Assembly: GCA_910592005.1 (NCBI GenBank)
Contig: CAJVPP010000815.1
Location: 1 to 25,883, forward strand
Length of the DNA stretch: 25,883 bases
Direction of reading: 5' to 3'
From: Funneliformis mosseae
Lineage: Eukaryota > Glomeromycota > Glomeromycetes > Glomerales > Glomeraceae
Shown: positions 1-9,650 of the stretch, in pieces
Position numbering within the stretch: position 1 is the stretch's first letter
How the letters are laid out: each line of letters begins with the position of its first letter
Notes under the pieces: model-generated
The model's input: the letters and a program-made list of their open reading frames with translations, nothing else
What the model was told of the DNA's origin: nothing
Databases searched by the model: none
Translations under genes and position numbers: made by a program

Positions 1-516
1 AAGAGCTTAATACATTTTAATCTAATAACATCAAAAACTAAAATGTAATAAAAATCTCAATTTTGCTAAAAAATTTCCAGAATCTGATTTTCCTAGCAAT
101 CAACCTATATAGTAAATCTAACAATTATATTTTTATATTATGTAGTAATTTTAATACTCTATAAATTTATAATAAATTTAAATACTTCAAAAGATTTTAT
201 ATAAAATTTATTATTTAATATACATATTTATTAATAAAAAATAAAAAAATATTAAATAATTAAAAAAATAAAAAAATTGATAGTGAAGAAAATTAATTAT
301 AAAGTAAAACAAATACTTAGTTAATTAGAAGTAGAATTTTATATAGCCATTTTTAAATCTTTTATTTTTATATTATAATAATTAAAAATTATTTTTTTTT
401 ATATATATTAATAATTAAATATATTAAATATAAATTTTAATCACCTCAGGTGATTTTTTTATTTTTTAAATTTTAAGTTTATCTGAGGTAATTAAATAAA
501 TTTTCAATCTTTTTTC
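1..516. other. AT-rich intergenic flank, no gene seen
   Basis: This stretch is very AT-rich and has no open frame of useful length on either strand. The only structured part is near its right edge: a near-palindrome TCACCTCAGGTGA at 441-453 and a related TATCTGAGGTA at 480-490. Both resemble the ATCTCAGGTGAA that begins at 517 and returns inverted at 6122-6133. They may be eroded transposon ends. Confidence 0.6.
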
Positions 517-861
517 ATCTCAGGTGAATTAAATAATATTTTACTTTAGTTTGTATTACATATTAAAAATTCAAAATAAAGTTTTTGTATTACAAGTATT
601 AATAAATATAATAATTAATGCAGTGTTATTTATCTTAGTAAAATTCTTTATCATAATAGAACTAGACTAGAATACTTAAATTTTTTCAAAGATATCTAAA
701 AATTGAGTAACAAATAAAAATGTATAATATTAATAGATATATATAATTATGAATTAAATTCTATTTAAATAGTTCATCTTAATATTAGATATTGATAATT
801 TAATAATGATATAATTCAAGATTTAAGGTTTTTTACAAATTGTAAAGTCACACCTATTATA

Positions 862-1457
862 TAGAGGGTGACAAAGTATTCGCATACTTTTTCACTCAAT
901 ATAAAACTTAAAATATTTTTACAATAACAATAAAAGATCAATCAATTTTTTATTTAAAGCTAATTAATATCTATATTTTGTACTAAGTAACTATTACTTA
1001 GTTGGGCTACTATTTGTCACAATCACTACTTGAATTCGTTATGACATATTATTGACTAGGTTTTGATAATATGCTTCAGAAATTTTTGCCATGCCTTTTT
1101 AACATATCAGTCAAAATCAGTAAGATTAGATAGAGGTTTTTTATAAGCTCAGATGCTTTTCTTGACTTCAGCTTAAAGATTTTTAATTGGATTAAGATCA
1201 AAACTTTGAGCTGATCAAGATAATATATAAAGATTATTTTTCGCTTAAAAAATCATTGCAGTTAATTCTTTGATTTTTACCATTTTTTTTTAGATTTTCA
1301 GAAAAGAAAAATTTATTAAAAAAAAAACAAATTATTATTCTTTTATTTTATAATACTTAAGTATCGTATAAATGCAATTTGTTATTATGGTCATATGATT
1401 TTACTAGTATTAATTCACATTTATAGAGAGTGTGCGAATACTTTTATCTATTTTCTA
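862..1457 (-). mobile_element. Internally deleted Tc1/mariner element (about 596 bp)
   Basis: The left end reads TAGAGGGTGACAAAGTATTC from 862, and the right end is its degenerate inverse (GTGTGCGAATACTTTT from 1430). Both are flanked by TA (860-861 and 1458-1459). Only the C-terminal third of a transposase remains, on the minus strand at about 991-1235. It reads AQSFDLNPIKNL-stop, the conserved DLNPIENLW block in which the catalytic Glu has become Lys and the Trp a stop. The rest of the transposase is missing, so this is a non-autonomous deletion copy. Removing it with one TA rejoins the MULE frame as CCT-ATT-ATA-CAA-TTA, so it inserted into the MULE coding region. Confidence 0.75.
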
Positions 1458-2431
1458 TACAATTAGAGATTCTTAAAAAAAATATCCATAGCATATTTTT
1501 CATAAATAAGATATCTATAATTTGATTTACAAGTTATATGTAAATTGTAAAGATAAAAATTTTGATTTTGAATCATTACTTAATAGTCTTTTTAAAAAAA
1601 TGATAGAAGTTTTAGATTGAAAAGTATTTGTTCGCTATTCTGATAATAAATATTGATTATCAGGTATTTTTAGATGTCACCCTTCCAACAAGATTTGTAT
1701 TACCATTTTTATAATATAATATTAAATGATAATATTTATAAGACTAACAATATAATAATATCTTTATAATTAAAGATAATTATAGAAAATTTCAAAATGT
1801 GGTAAATGCATTTATAAAAGATGAACTAGCATTAACATATACATGGATTTTACAATGCTTATTAAAGGCAACTAATAATATAACTTCAAAATCATTTTGA
1901 ACTGATTTTAAATCTAGATTAATTAATACAGCTATTCATATTTTTTCATTAACATTACATTTTTATTGTCTTTTTCATATATGGCAGAATATTGTAAAAC
2001 ATTTTAAAGTAAAATTAGGCAAAAAAATTTCTTTCTTTCAGAAAGTATTCTATTCATGTTATAATGCTTTGAGTATTGAATATTTAAAAAAAAAATAGGA
2101 ATCAATGATTAATATATTTCTAAAATATTAACCTTATATAATAAAAATATTATATTCTAATTGTCTCAGTTGGGCTAAATCTTTTTCACTATTTCAATTT
2201 AATAGTAAAATATAAAATACTCAAAATATTGAATTATAGAGAATCACTAAAAGTATCAGAACATCACTTTTTAAGTTTGATTTCACACTAGTAACATTAT
2301 GTAACTTAATAATATTATGGTAATATAATATTCTAGAGTTTGTTTACATAAATCAAACTTAATAAATATGCATTTTGTTTATTTATTTTGACTTTAACTC
2401 AAAATAAATTTCATTCTCTAAAATCAATAAA

Positions 2432-4249
2432 ATGAGTAAAAAATTAACAAAAGAACAATATAAGACTATATTTTATTGTTGTCAAAGTAGTGATAGTTAT
2501 AGAATTATTAGCACAACTGTCAGGCGTGAGATGTCAAGAGTATTTGAAAATTTAAAAAGAATAAATAAAACCAGAACTACTAATTTAAGGTCCCATTTTA
2601 GTCATTTGCCCTTATGAATCTTCGTAACAAAATCAGTTTAAGCAACTTGTAACCAATAGCAAAGGAAAGAATCATTACTTATGTACTGCTAAAATTTAAC
2701 AACTTTGAAAGAAGAAGACAAATCAAAATATTTCAGCTAATATAATTGTCTGAACACTTCATAAAGCTAGGCTAAAAAATTGTCTTGCTTGATGTAAGTC
2801 TTTAATCTCATTAGCAAATATGAAAGCACGTCTTGCATAAACTTTAGAACACTAAAGTTGGATAAAACACAATTAGACAAAGTTATGTAGAGTGACAAAT
2901 TGACCTTTTTTCAATTTCAACAAAGCAGGTGTAGTAGAGTGTAGCAGGAGTTACAAGACGAGTAGAATTTTCTTATATTATAACTACTATGAAATATAGC
3001 ACTAGATGAATATTTTGGGAATGCTTTTTAAATAAGGCTTAAGATCTATTATCCCATTAACTAGAACTAGAGTTCCAAAAATGCCTCGCATAAACTCACA
3101 TATTTAACTTGCATGATTATACATAATTGTAAATTTTAGTTACACATAATAAATAAGTACTTTAAATTAAAGGTATGTAGGATAATTTTGACTTGAAACT
3201 TGACTTGACTCAACTCATTAGGAACACTAACTAGAACAGCAACTGGTATTACATACGTTATCATTTTTTGTAAGCATGTTATACCAACTATGAGATGTAT
3301 ATTTCTAAATAGTAATGGCTTATTTCAAAAGGATAATGCTCACCTTTACAAATTGAAAGTTATGAAGAAATTTTATACTAAAAATAATTTACACATACTT
3401 ACTTAGCCTGCTCAAAGTCTAGATCTCAATCCAATTAGAAACCTGTGGGCTAATATCAAGAAAAGCATTTGTAAAAGGAAAAATCTGCTTTTTAATCTTA
3501 CTGAACTTAAATAATATGTTAAAAAAGTATAGTAACATGTTTTCTATATATAGTCAGAACTTGATATAATGAACCCTCTATTCAGGTGATTTTGCATTGT
3601 TATATCAAGTATTCAGTAAGACAAATATTCTTATTATGCTGAACTTACTATGTAAAATTTTTATAATTAAGTTTATCAATTTTTTTTGCAATATATAATA
3701 AGCAGCAAGTTCAATATTTGAAGTATTTGGATTATTAATTTTATTTTGACAAAGTTCTTACTTTTGAGATACAGATAGGGTAATACGCTTATTTTTATTA
3801 TTTGTAGATATGCTAATGATATAAAAGAGTTATTGAAGGGGATGAGTTATCAATAAAAAATATATTTTATAGTTAACATTTGTTATTTTGCTATATTTGG
3901 TGAAAATCAATAAAAATTAGTATATAGAATAAAAAAATTCTTTATAATGATGATCGATATATTGAAAAAAAAATAGTATTAGTTTATCACGAATAAATAC
4001 ATATAGCTGGTTTATGATCTGACATCAGTATATGTAATATTGCAAAATTTATAAGAAAATCGATATATAGTAGTGAGATTAATTATATATAGTTTTAGTT
4101 TGAGAAAAAAGATCAGTATGAGTCAAAATTGGTTTATCCCGAATTGTTATATTGAGTTCTGACTGTATACTATTGAAAATTTGGTTAATAGTATACTACA
4201 ACGAATTTAGACGATGATTGAAGTAAAAGAAGGACTGACTAAGTACTAG
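2432..4249 (+). pseudogene. Tc1/mariner transposase pseudogene, split by a MITE
   Basis: The frame opens with an ATG at 2432 and an N-terminal stretch (MSKKLTKEQYKTIFYCC) that looks like the DNA-binding helices of Tc1 transposases. It then breaks into several frames. Recognisable blocks are LISLANMKARLA (about 2800-2840), the first catalytic Asp in SDK at 2891-2899 (family SDE), the second in KDNAH at about 3329-3343, and AQSLDLNPIRNLWANIKK (about 3411-3460). There the third catalytic acid is Arg (AGA at 3437-3439) instead of Glu. The last codons (TIENLVNS...GLTKY, stop at 4247-4249) lie beyond the inserted MITE. Stops in place of Trp, a lost catalytic Glu and the insertion all mean no active enzyme. 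Confidence 0.75.
3551..4165. mobile_element. pogo/Tigger-like MITE (615 bp) nested in the Tc1 element
   Basis: The left end TAGTCAGAACTTGATATAA (from 3551) and the right end TTATATTGAGTTCTGACTG (to 4165) are imperfect terminal inverted repeats, flanked by TA on both sides (3549-3550, 4166-4167). The consensus CAGTCAGAACT..ATATAA followed by a GGGATAAACC-like subterminal block resembles pogo/Fot1/Tigger termini. There is no coding capacity inside, so it is non-autonomous. It interrupts the transposase gene about 25 codons before its stop. It is the youngest visible layer, although its two ends already differ at several positions. Confidence 0.7.
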
Positions 4250-6151
4250 TTACTTAGTACAAAATGTAGATCAGACCTTATTTAAATAAAAATATTATTG
4301 ATTTTTTTCGTTTTAATTTTAAATTTTGAGTTTTACATTAATCTAAAAAATGTTTAGAGATTTTTGGTAACCTTTTGTATTTAATGCTATTATTAAAAAG
4401 GCAGTAAATAGCACTAGTACACTTTGTGATGTTGAAAAAGTAATTGATAAAAAACATGAAAGTAAATTATAATATTACAAACTAGTTGATCTTAAGGCAT
4501 ATCAAATAACAATTAGATTCTCTTATTTATCTCATAATTTTTTTCTAATATTGATAAGATTCTTAATCATTTTTTAATACTTCTTATACTATCATTACAA
4601 AGATTTTAGATTTTTTAATCATTTACTTATGAAGGACAATTGGTAACATCTTTTATTAAAGTAATTAATTTATTTCAAAAGTCATGTGATCAAGATCAAT
4701 ACAAAAAATTGATTTTTTATATTAATATATCTATTATACTATTACACAGATCTTAGAGTCTGATATCACTAGTGATAATTTTGTAGAGAATGTAGTTGAT
4801 AAATCATAAGTAACATTACAATTACTTTTAAGTGGTATATAACTTGAAAATATTATTGAATATGGAGAATATCTTGTATAGGTGGACTATCAAAACATGA
4901 AAATTTAGTAGTATTATTAGATAGAACACATTTTTGTACATGTATAAAAATAATCACAAAAAGCATTATCTGTCATAATTTCTAGAGAGTTATGCTATAT
5001 TCAAATTTAGCTAAATTTTATATTAGTATCATACCTGCTAAATAGTACAAAGATTATATAACTAATTTGAATTACAATTTTAAAATTTACCAATTTTTTT
5101 AGCAATTGAATCTGAAAATACTTTAATATAATCAGCATCATTAGTTATATTTTAAAACTTATATTATTTTCAAAGTATTAAAGATAATGAAATTACATGT
5201 TCAATTAATTATCAACAAAATCAATTTAAAGTTACATTTTCTATAGCAAAAATTATTATAAATATTACTTTAAAAACAAGGATTGATAGAGAATTAATTA
5301 GGTTACTAAAGAATTTTATTGCAGCTAAATATAACAATCAATTAAAAAGTAACGATATTAATAATAACTTAAAAGGACTATCAGGATAGTTGCTAATGAT
5401 ATAATTATTCCTTTGCAATAGTATTTAATTGAACAGGTTACTAATCCTAATGTTACCAAAATACGTAAAGCATCTTTGAAAAAAAAATTAAAGAGTACTA
5501 TAAAATTATTAAAAAGAAAAGTACCAGTACTAATGTAAGAAAATCTAAATTAATCTAATAATTAAAATACAAGAAGTCAACGTAAGTATTTATTATATGA
5601 AAATCCAGTCATTATTAGAAAAAATGTCTAAATATTAAGGAAAGAAATTAATATAGAGGTATTATAATCTTTATTTAGTTGTGAATTATTAGAGAATTAT
5701 ACTAAAGCACATTTATATTAACAATTACTTTAATTGATATGAAAATAGTATAATTTTATAATTAAAGTTGTTCATATTATGAATGCATACAAAGATTGAA
5801 CTTTAATACTAAGTTAAAAAGATATATAAATGCTTATTGTTTTAAGATGTAAAAAGTGGAAAGGATAATAGTATAATTGTTTTTTTTTATATAAATTTTA
5901 ATTTAATTTAATTACTTATTTATATTTAATAAAGACAACATTTTACTTTATAAATTAGTACAATCAAATAATCATTAAAAAAAAAGAAAAAGTTATATAA
6001 GTTTTTAAATATATTTATTTTCATGCTTTATTTATAAATAACTTGTTTGTTTTACAAAAAAAATAAAAATTAAAAATTAATTTTTAAAATGTAAAATTTG
6101 ATATTATGTAACAAGTGAATTTTCACCTGAGATAAGCATTAAAGTAGTCTT

Positions 6152-6230
6152 AAATATATTATAAATATTAAATATATTAAATATATTAGATATATTAATT
6201 ATATTAAATATATTTAATATATTAAAGATA
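6152..6230. repeat. Degenerate AATATATTA tandem tract
   Basis: Runs of TTAAATATATTA and its close variants repeat several times and are largely self-complementary. The tract lies about 20 bp outside the proposed right end of the MULE. Confidence 0.6.
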
Positions 6231-6624
6231 TCAAACAATTTTATACTACATTATGTAAATCAATTATATTATTAATATCTATTTATAGTATTTTAAAAGT
6301 AATATTTATTTAAAAAAATAATAAGTAATAAGATTATTTAATTTTATTTAAATATTAAAAAATTGGATATGTTAGATTTATTAAATTTTAAATTTGATTT
6401 CCTTTAAATAAATTTTTAGATATTAAAATTTTTTTTTTGAGTTTTAATACTTTTGTGATAATTGTAATTAAATTATAATTCAATAAATTTATATAAAATA
6501 AAAGACTTTAATTTTAAAATTTAATTACAATAATTATTAGACTATTTGATTTAAAATTAATTATTTTAGAAATTTAAGATTAAATTATTATATTTATTAT
6601 TGTATAATCAATAATTTATTGTAA

Positions 6625-6643
6625 ATATATATATATATATATA
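6625..6643. repeat. (AT)n microsatellite
   Basis: An uninterrupted alternating AT run of about nine units in AT-rich intergenic DNA. Confidence 0.8.
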
Positions 6644-7440
6644 AATAGATTATTATTAAATTATTATTATTTTTATAATAAAATGATTTAGAAATAAAAA
6701 AAATATAGCAGTATTTATATTATTATTAATAACTTTATTTTTACCTTTTTTTGTTATTTTTAGTTTATAATTAAACAGATTCAAAATCATTACTTTAAAG
6801 ATTTTTGGATTTTAGTAAATTTATTCATTTTTTTGGTTTTTTGTCTTATTTTAATATAATGAAACTTTTTAATATTTATACTATAAATAAAAATGAAATA
6901 GATATATATTTAAAACCTTTTAGATTACTTTTATAAAATCATCTTTATTATAAGGTATTTTTATAAGATTAACCACTTATTTGATGATTTATTTATCTAC
7001 ATAAAAGCAATTTAAAAAATTTTTTTAAATTGATTTATAAAGAAACTTATATTTTACGATTAATTAATATATTACTAATGAACTTTTTTCATTAATTTTG
7101 ACAAATAATAAAGAGAAATTTTGCTTTATAAATGTTAATTAAATAATATTTCAAGTCAAAAGATCTTAATTCAGAATTACCAAATATTTAATAGAAAAGA
7201 AAAAAAATTTATCTTTGTGCTTTTCCTTTAATAATTAAATTTTCGTTACGTAATCAATTTAATTCCGGTCAGAATTACCGCCAAATTTATCATTATTGTA
7301 AAAATTTCACTTAAAAACACCTCGATTTTTATCGTTTTATAAGTATTTCTTTCTCTTAAAGAATTTATAAGAATAAAAATCTTATTCTACAAAATCCTAT
7401 ATCTAGCTCTAATTTTTCTCAATAATGTTTCCAGCGAGTT

Positions 7441-8151
7441 TCATTTAAAGAAACGCGTCAAATAAAGTATCAAAGAGTAAACGACTCGATATAATTTTTT
7501 TATCATCTCTCGGGTTTTACATTTTTCAATCCGTGAACTCAAGGAAAAACAACTAACTATACAATTTAAACAGCACGATTGATTTTCAGGGTAAATCTTG
7601 GGGGAAAATTTTTTATTGGGAAGGAAGTTTTGATGAACTTTTAAAAGAATTAAAAGATATAAAAAGGTGTGAAGGGGAAAAATTAACATGGGGAGGGGAA
7701 TGTAATGAAAAAAAAAAATGTAAAAACTTGAAAATGAAAAAAAGAAACGGCTTGAAAATAAATGTCTATGCACAGTGTTCAATGATACAACCCAAAGCCG
7801 TGCATTGCATCTTTTTGAGAGAACTATCCTATTGTTCAACATACAACATTTAAGGGATACGAAACAAAGAAAAAAAGAAATAAAAAATAGCAATGATAAA
7901 GGGTACGTTTCTAAATTTGGCAATACAAATTAGCAATGCGAAGTCGATTTCAGAAGAATACACATATATTCGTGATATTATTACCTTCTAAATTTGTGAG
8001 GTTATTATCTAAACCATTGCTTGAATTGCTTTAAAAAGGGTTGTGATGTGAAGAAAAAAAAGATTTGAGAAAAAAAAAAAAGGCTAGAACAGAAAATCGT
8101 ACGAAAGAAATTTTTTTGTATTGAGAAGAAAGTTCCGACTAAATCATCTCT
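7441..8151 (-). other. Probable 3' untranslated region of importin alpha, polypyrimidine on the transcript strand
   Basis: This interval follows the importin alpha stop codon. It is strikingly purine-rich on the + strand, with GGGAAGGAAG, GGGGAGGGGAA and long A/G runs between about 7590 and 8110, so a minus-strand transcript would be U/C-rich. A 160-codon minus-strand frame at 7441-7923 translates to Phe/Ser/Leu-rich sequence with no recognisable domain. I take that as a product of base composition, not as a gene. How far the untranslated region extends cannot be told from sequence. Confidence 0.4.
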
Positions 8152-9618
8152 TTACATTGGATTGCTACTACCACCAAAGTGAAATCCTCCAGAAGGCATT
8201 TCTACATCCGATGGAAAAGCAAATTGACCTGTATTCGTATTCATCTCAGGAGCCAAATTAGGATCTTCTTCTTCATCTTCTGCAAAGTATTTATCAATTA
8301 TATGATAGGCCTTCTTGTAAATTTCAATATTGTCGTGAATCTGCAAGTTGTGAACTTTCTCCATACCACCAGCTTCTTCAACATATAGGGCGAATTGATT
8401 AACGCTATCTACCTTATCAATTTCTCCAACTTTTAGGATATTTTCGAGTCCATCAAGTGAAACTTGAATAATTTTATTATCCAGGCAAGTTAATAAATCA
8501 CAGAGTGGTTTAATGCATCCTTGACTAACAAGATATTTGATTTGTTCAGGTTTATTCAAACCGCCAGACGTTGCATTGGAAATAGCCCAGCATGCTTCCT
8601 TGCGAGTCTTAAAGTCGGCGTGTTGCAAGATGTTAATAAGGGGTGGTATAATATTCGCATCAATAACTGCCTGTATTTGTGCACAATTTCCGGCAGTAAT
8701 ATTGGAAATTGTCCAACAAGCTTCCTTACGAAGACCATCCTTTGGACTAGATAATAAACTCAATAAAGCAGGTAAAGCACCACAATTGATGATAACTTGA
8801 GTTTGGACATCATCACCAGTAACAATATTTCCAACTGAACGTAATGCTGGAGTTTGTACGGAAGTTGATGAATGCCTGGGTAAAGAAATAAAATGTCATG
8901 TTAGTTGCTAAGGATAAAAATTAACAAAAATTGAAGAATCTTACATCAAAAGCTCGACAAGCCGACGGCAAACGCCAGATTCAATAACTGCTTGTATTTT
9001 TTCATTACTGCCGTCTGATAAATATGAGATAGCCCAACAAGCATCAATAAGAACCTCATCGTCAATAGAATAGATTAGTTTGGCGAGAACTGGAAGAGCT
9101 GGAGCAATCTAAAGTAACAAAATCATAATCATTAATAAAATTTAATAATAATTTTGAATTAAAAAGTGAAATCACAATCTTACCAGACTCCAGTCTGGTT
9201 GAGGATTTTTTCCTCGACAGAAATTAGATAGAGTCCAAGTTGCATTTCTCAACATTGAAAGTTTGTGATGTTCATTCAAGATGGCCAATAAAGGTCGAAG
9301 GGCTCCTTCACGCAAGACATAATCACGACATGGAGGACTATCACCGGCAATATTACCTAAAGCCCAAACAGCCTAATATTCAAATTGGAACTGCATATTA
9401 AGTAAAATAAATCAAAAACATAATCGAACCGTAAAGAATAATATATAAATATACCTGTTCTTTAACATCAGCAACTGGACTACTCAATAATTCAACAAAG
9501 ATAGGAACGGCTCCAGCATCGATCACAACTTGGGTTTGCTGTGAAGATCCTGATGCAATATTAGTCAAAGCCCAAGCTGCTTCAAACTAAATTGATCAAA
9601 AACGCGTAATGAATTAAG

Positions 9619-9650
<32 letters not shown>

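Larger units (their letters stand above)
2237..4377 (+). mobile_element. Near full-length Tc1/mariner element inserted in the MULE
   Basis: The left end (TAGAGAATCACTAAAAGTAT from 2237) and right end (about 4340-4377) are degenerate versions of the terminal repeat seen intact at 862, flanked by TA at 2235-2236 and 4378-4379. The element holds a broken transposase gene and a 615-bp secondary insertion (3551-4165). Without that insertion it is about 1.52 kb, a usual Tc1 length. Its target was the MULE: dropping the element and one TA gives GAA-TTA-TTT-AAT-GCT in frame across the junction. The DNA from about 4237 to 4350 aligns with the reverse complement of 850-1000, showing the two Tc1 copies belong to one family. 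Confidence 0.8.
660..5650 (+). pseudogene. MULE transposase pseudogene (FAR1-like N-terminus, DDE core, SWIM finger, zinc knuckle)
   Basis: Conceptual translation in shifting frames gives the domain order of a fungal MULE transposase. A FAR1-like N-terminal stretch (degenerate HNHELNP-type motif near 745-765, then QDLRFFTNCK at about 815-845) is followed by the DDE core: LNDN at about 1724-1735, a TD motif at about 1900, FHIWQN at about 1975 and the catalytic Glu codon just before 2235. The frame resumes at 4380 with FNAIIKK and STSTLCDVEK. A SWIM-type zinc finger (CTC...CH at about 4935-4980) and a C-terminal TNPNVTKIR stretch with a broken CCHC zinc knuckle (about 5590-5635) end it. The SWIM finger has lost its final His and the knuckle is frameshifted. 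Many stops sit at expected Trp or Gln codons. It is dead, and it is the oldest layer of the nest. Confidence 0.75.
517..6133 (+). mobile_element. Decayed MULE-type DNA transposon, hosting nested insertions
   Basis: The outer limits are proposed from a perfect 12-bp inverted match, ATCTCAGGTGAA at 517-528 and its reverse complement at 6122-6133. I could not find a matching 9-bp target duplication, so the ends are tentative. Between them lies a MULE transposase reading frame on the + strand, full of stops. It is interrupted by Tc1/mariner insertions at 862-1457 and 2237-4377. Without the insertions the element would be about 2.9 kb, reasonable for an autonomous MULE. After the coding remnant (about 5650) the sequence is AT-rich filler up to the right repeat. 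Confidence 0.6.
6134..7440. other. AT-rich intergenic region between transposon nest and gene cluster
   Basis: I see no gene. It contains a tandem of AATATATTA-like units (about 6152-6230), a pure AT dinucleotide run (6625-6643) and long A/T tracts. From about 7240 base composition becomes less extreme and contains short GC-bearing words (a small CGGT/ACCG inverted repeat near 7266-7280), probably marking the change from repeat DNA to genic DNA. Confidence 0.6.

Noticed and set aside
1621..1690. AAAGTATTTGTTCGC and GTCACCCTTCC, resembling another Tc1 terminal repeat
   Set aside because: Both words fall inside readable MULE coding remnants (KVFVRYSD and IFRCHPS), so the likeness to the Tc1 end is chance.
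2432..2617. 61-codon open frame as a small independent gene
   Set aside because: It is the N-terminal DNA-binding part of the broken Tc1 transposase and continues in other frames downstream.
6152..6230. CRISPR-like or satellite array
   Set aside because: The units are degenerate AT words without spacers of constant length; simple AT-rich sequence explains them.
7441..7923. 160-codon open frame on the minus strand
   Set aside because: The translation is Phe/Ser/Leu-rich because the strand is pyrimidine-rich. It shows no domain, signal or codon pattern like the neighbouring genes, and it lies where the importin alpha 3' untranslated region is expected.
8179..8800. Three + strand open frames opposite the importin alpha last exon
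   Set aside because: They are antisense shadows of a clear armadillo-repeat exon and have no recognisable content.
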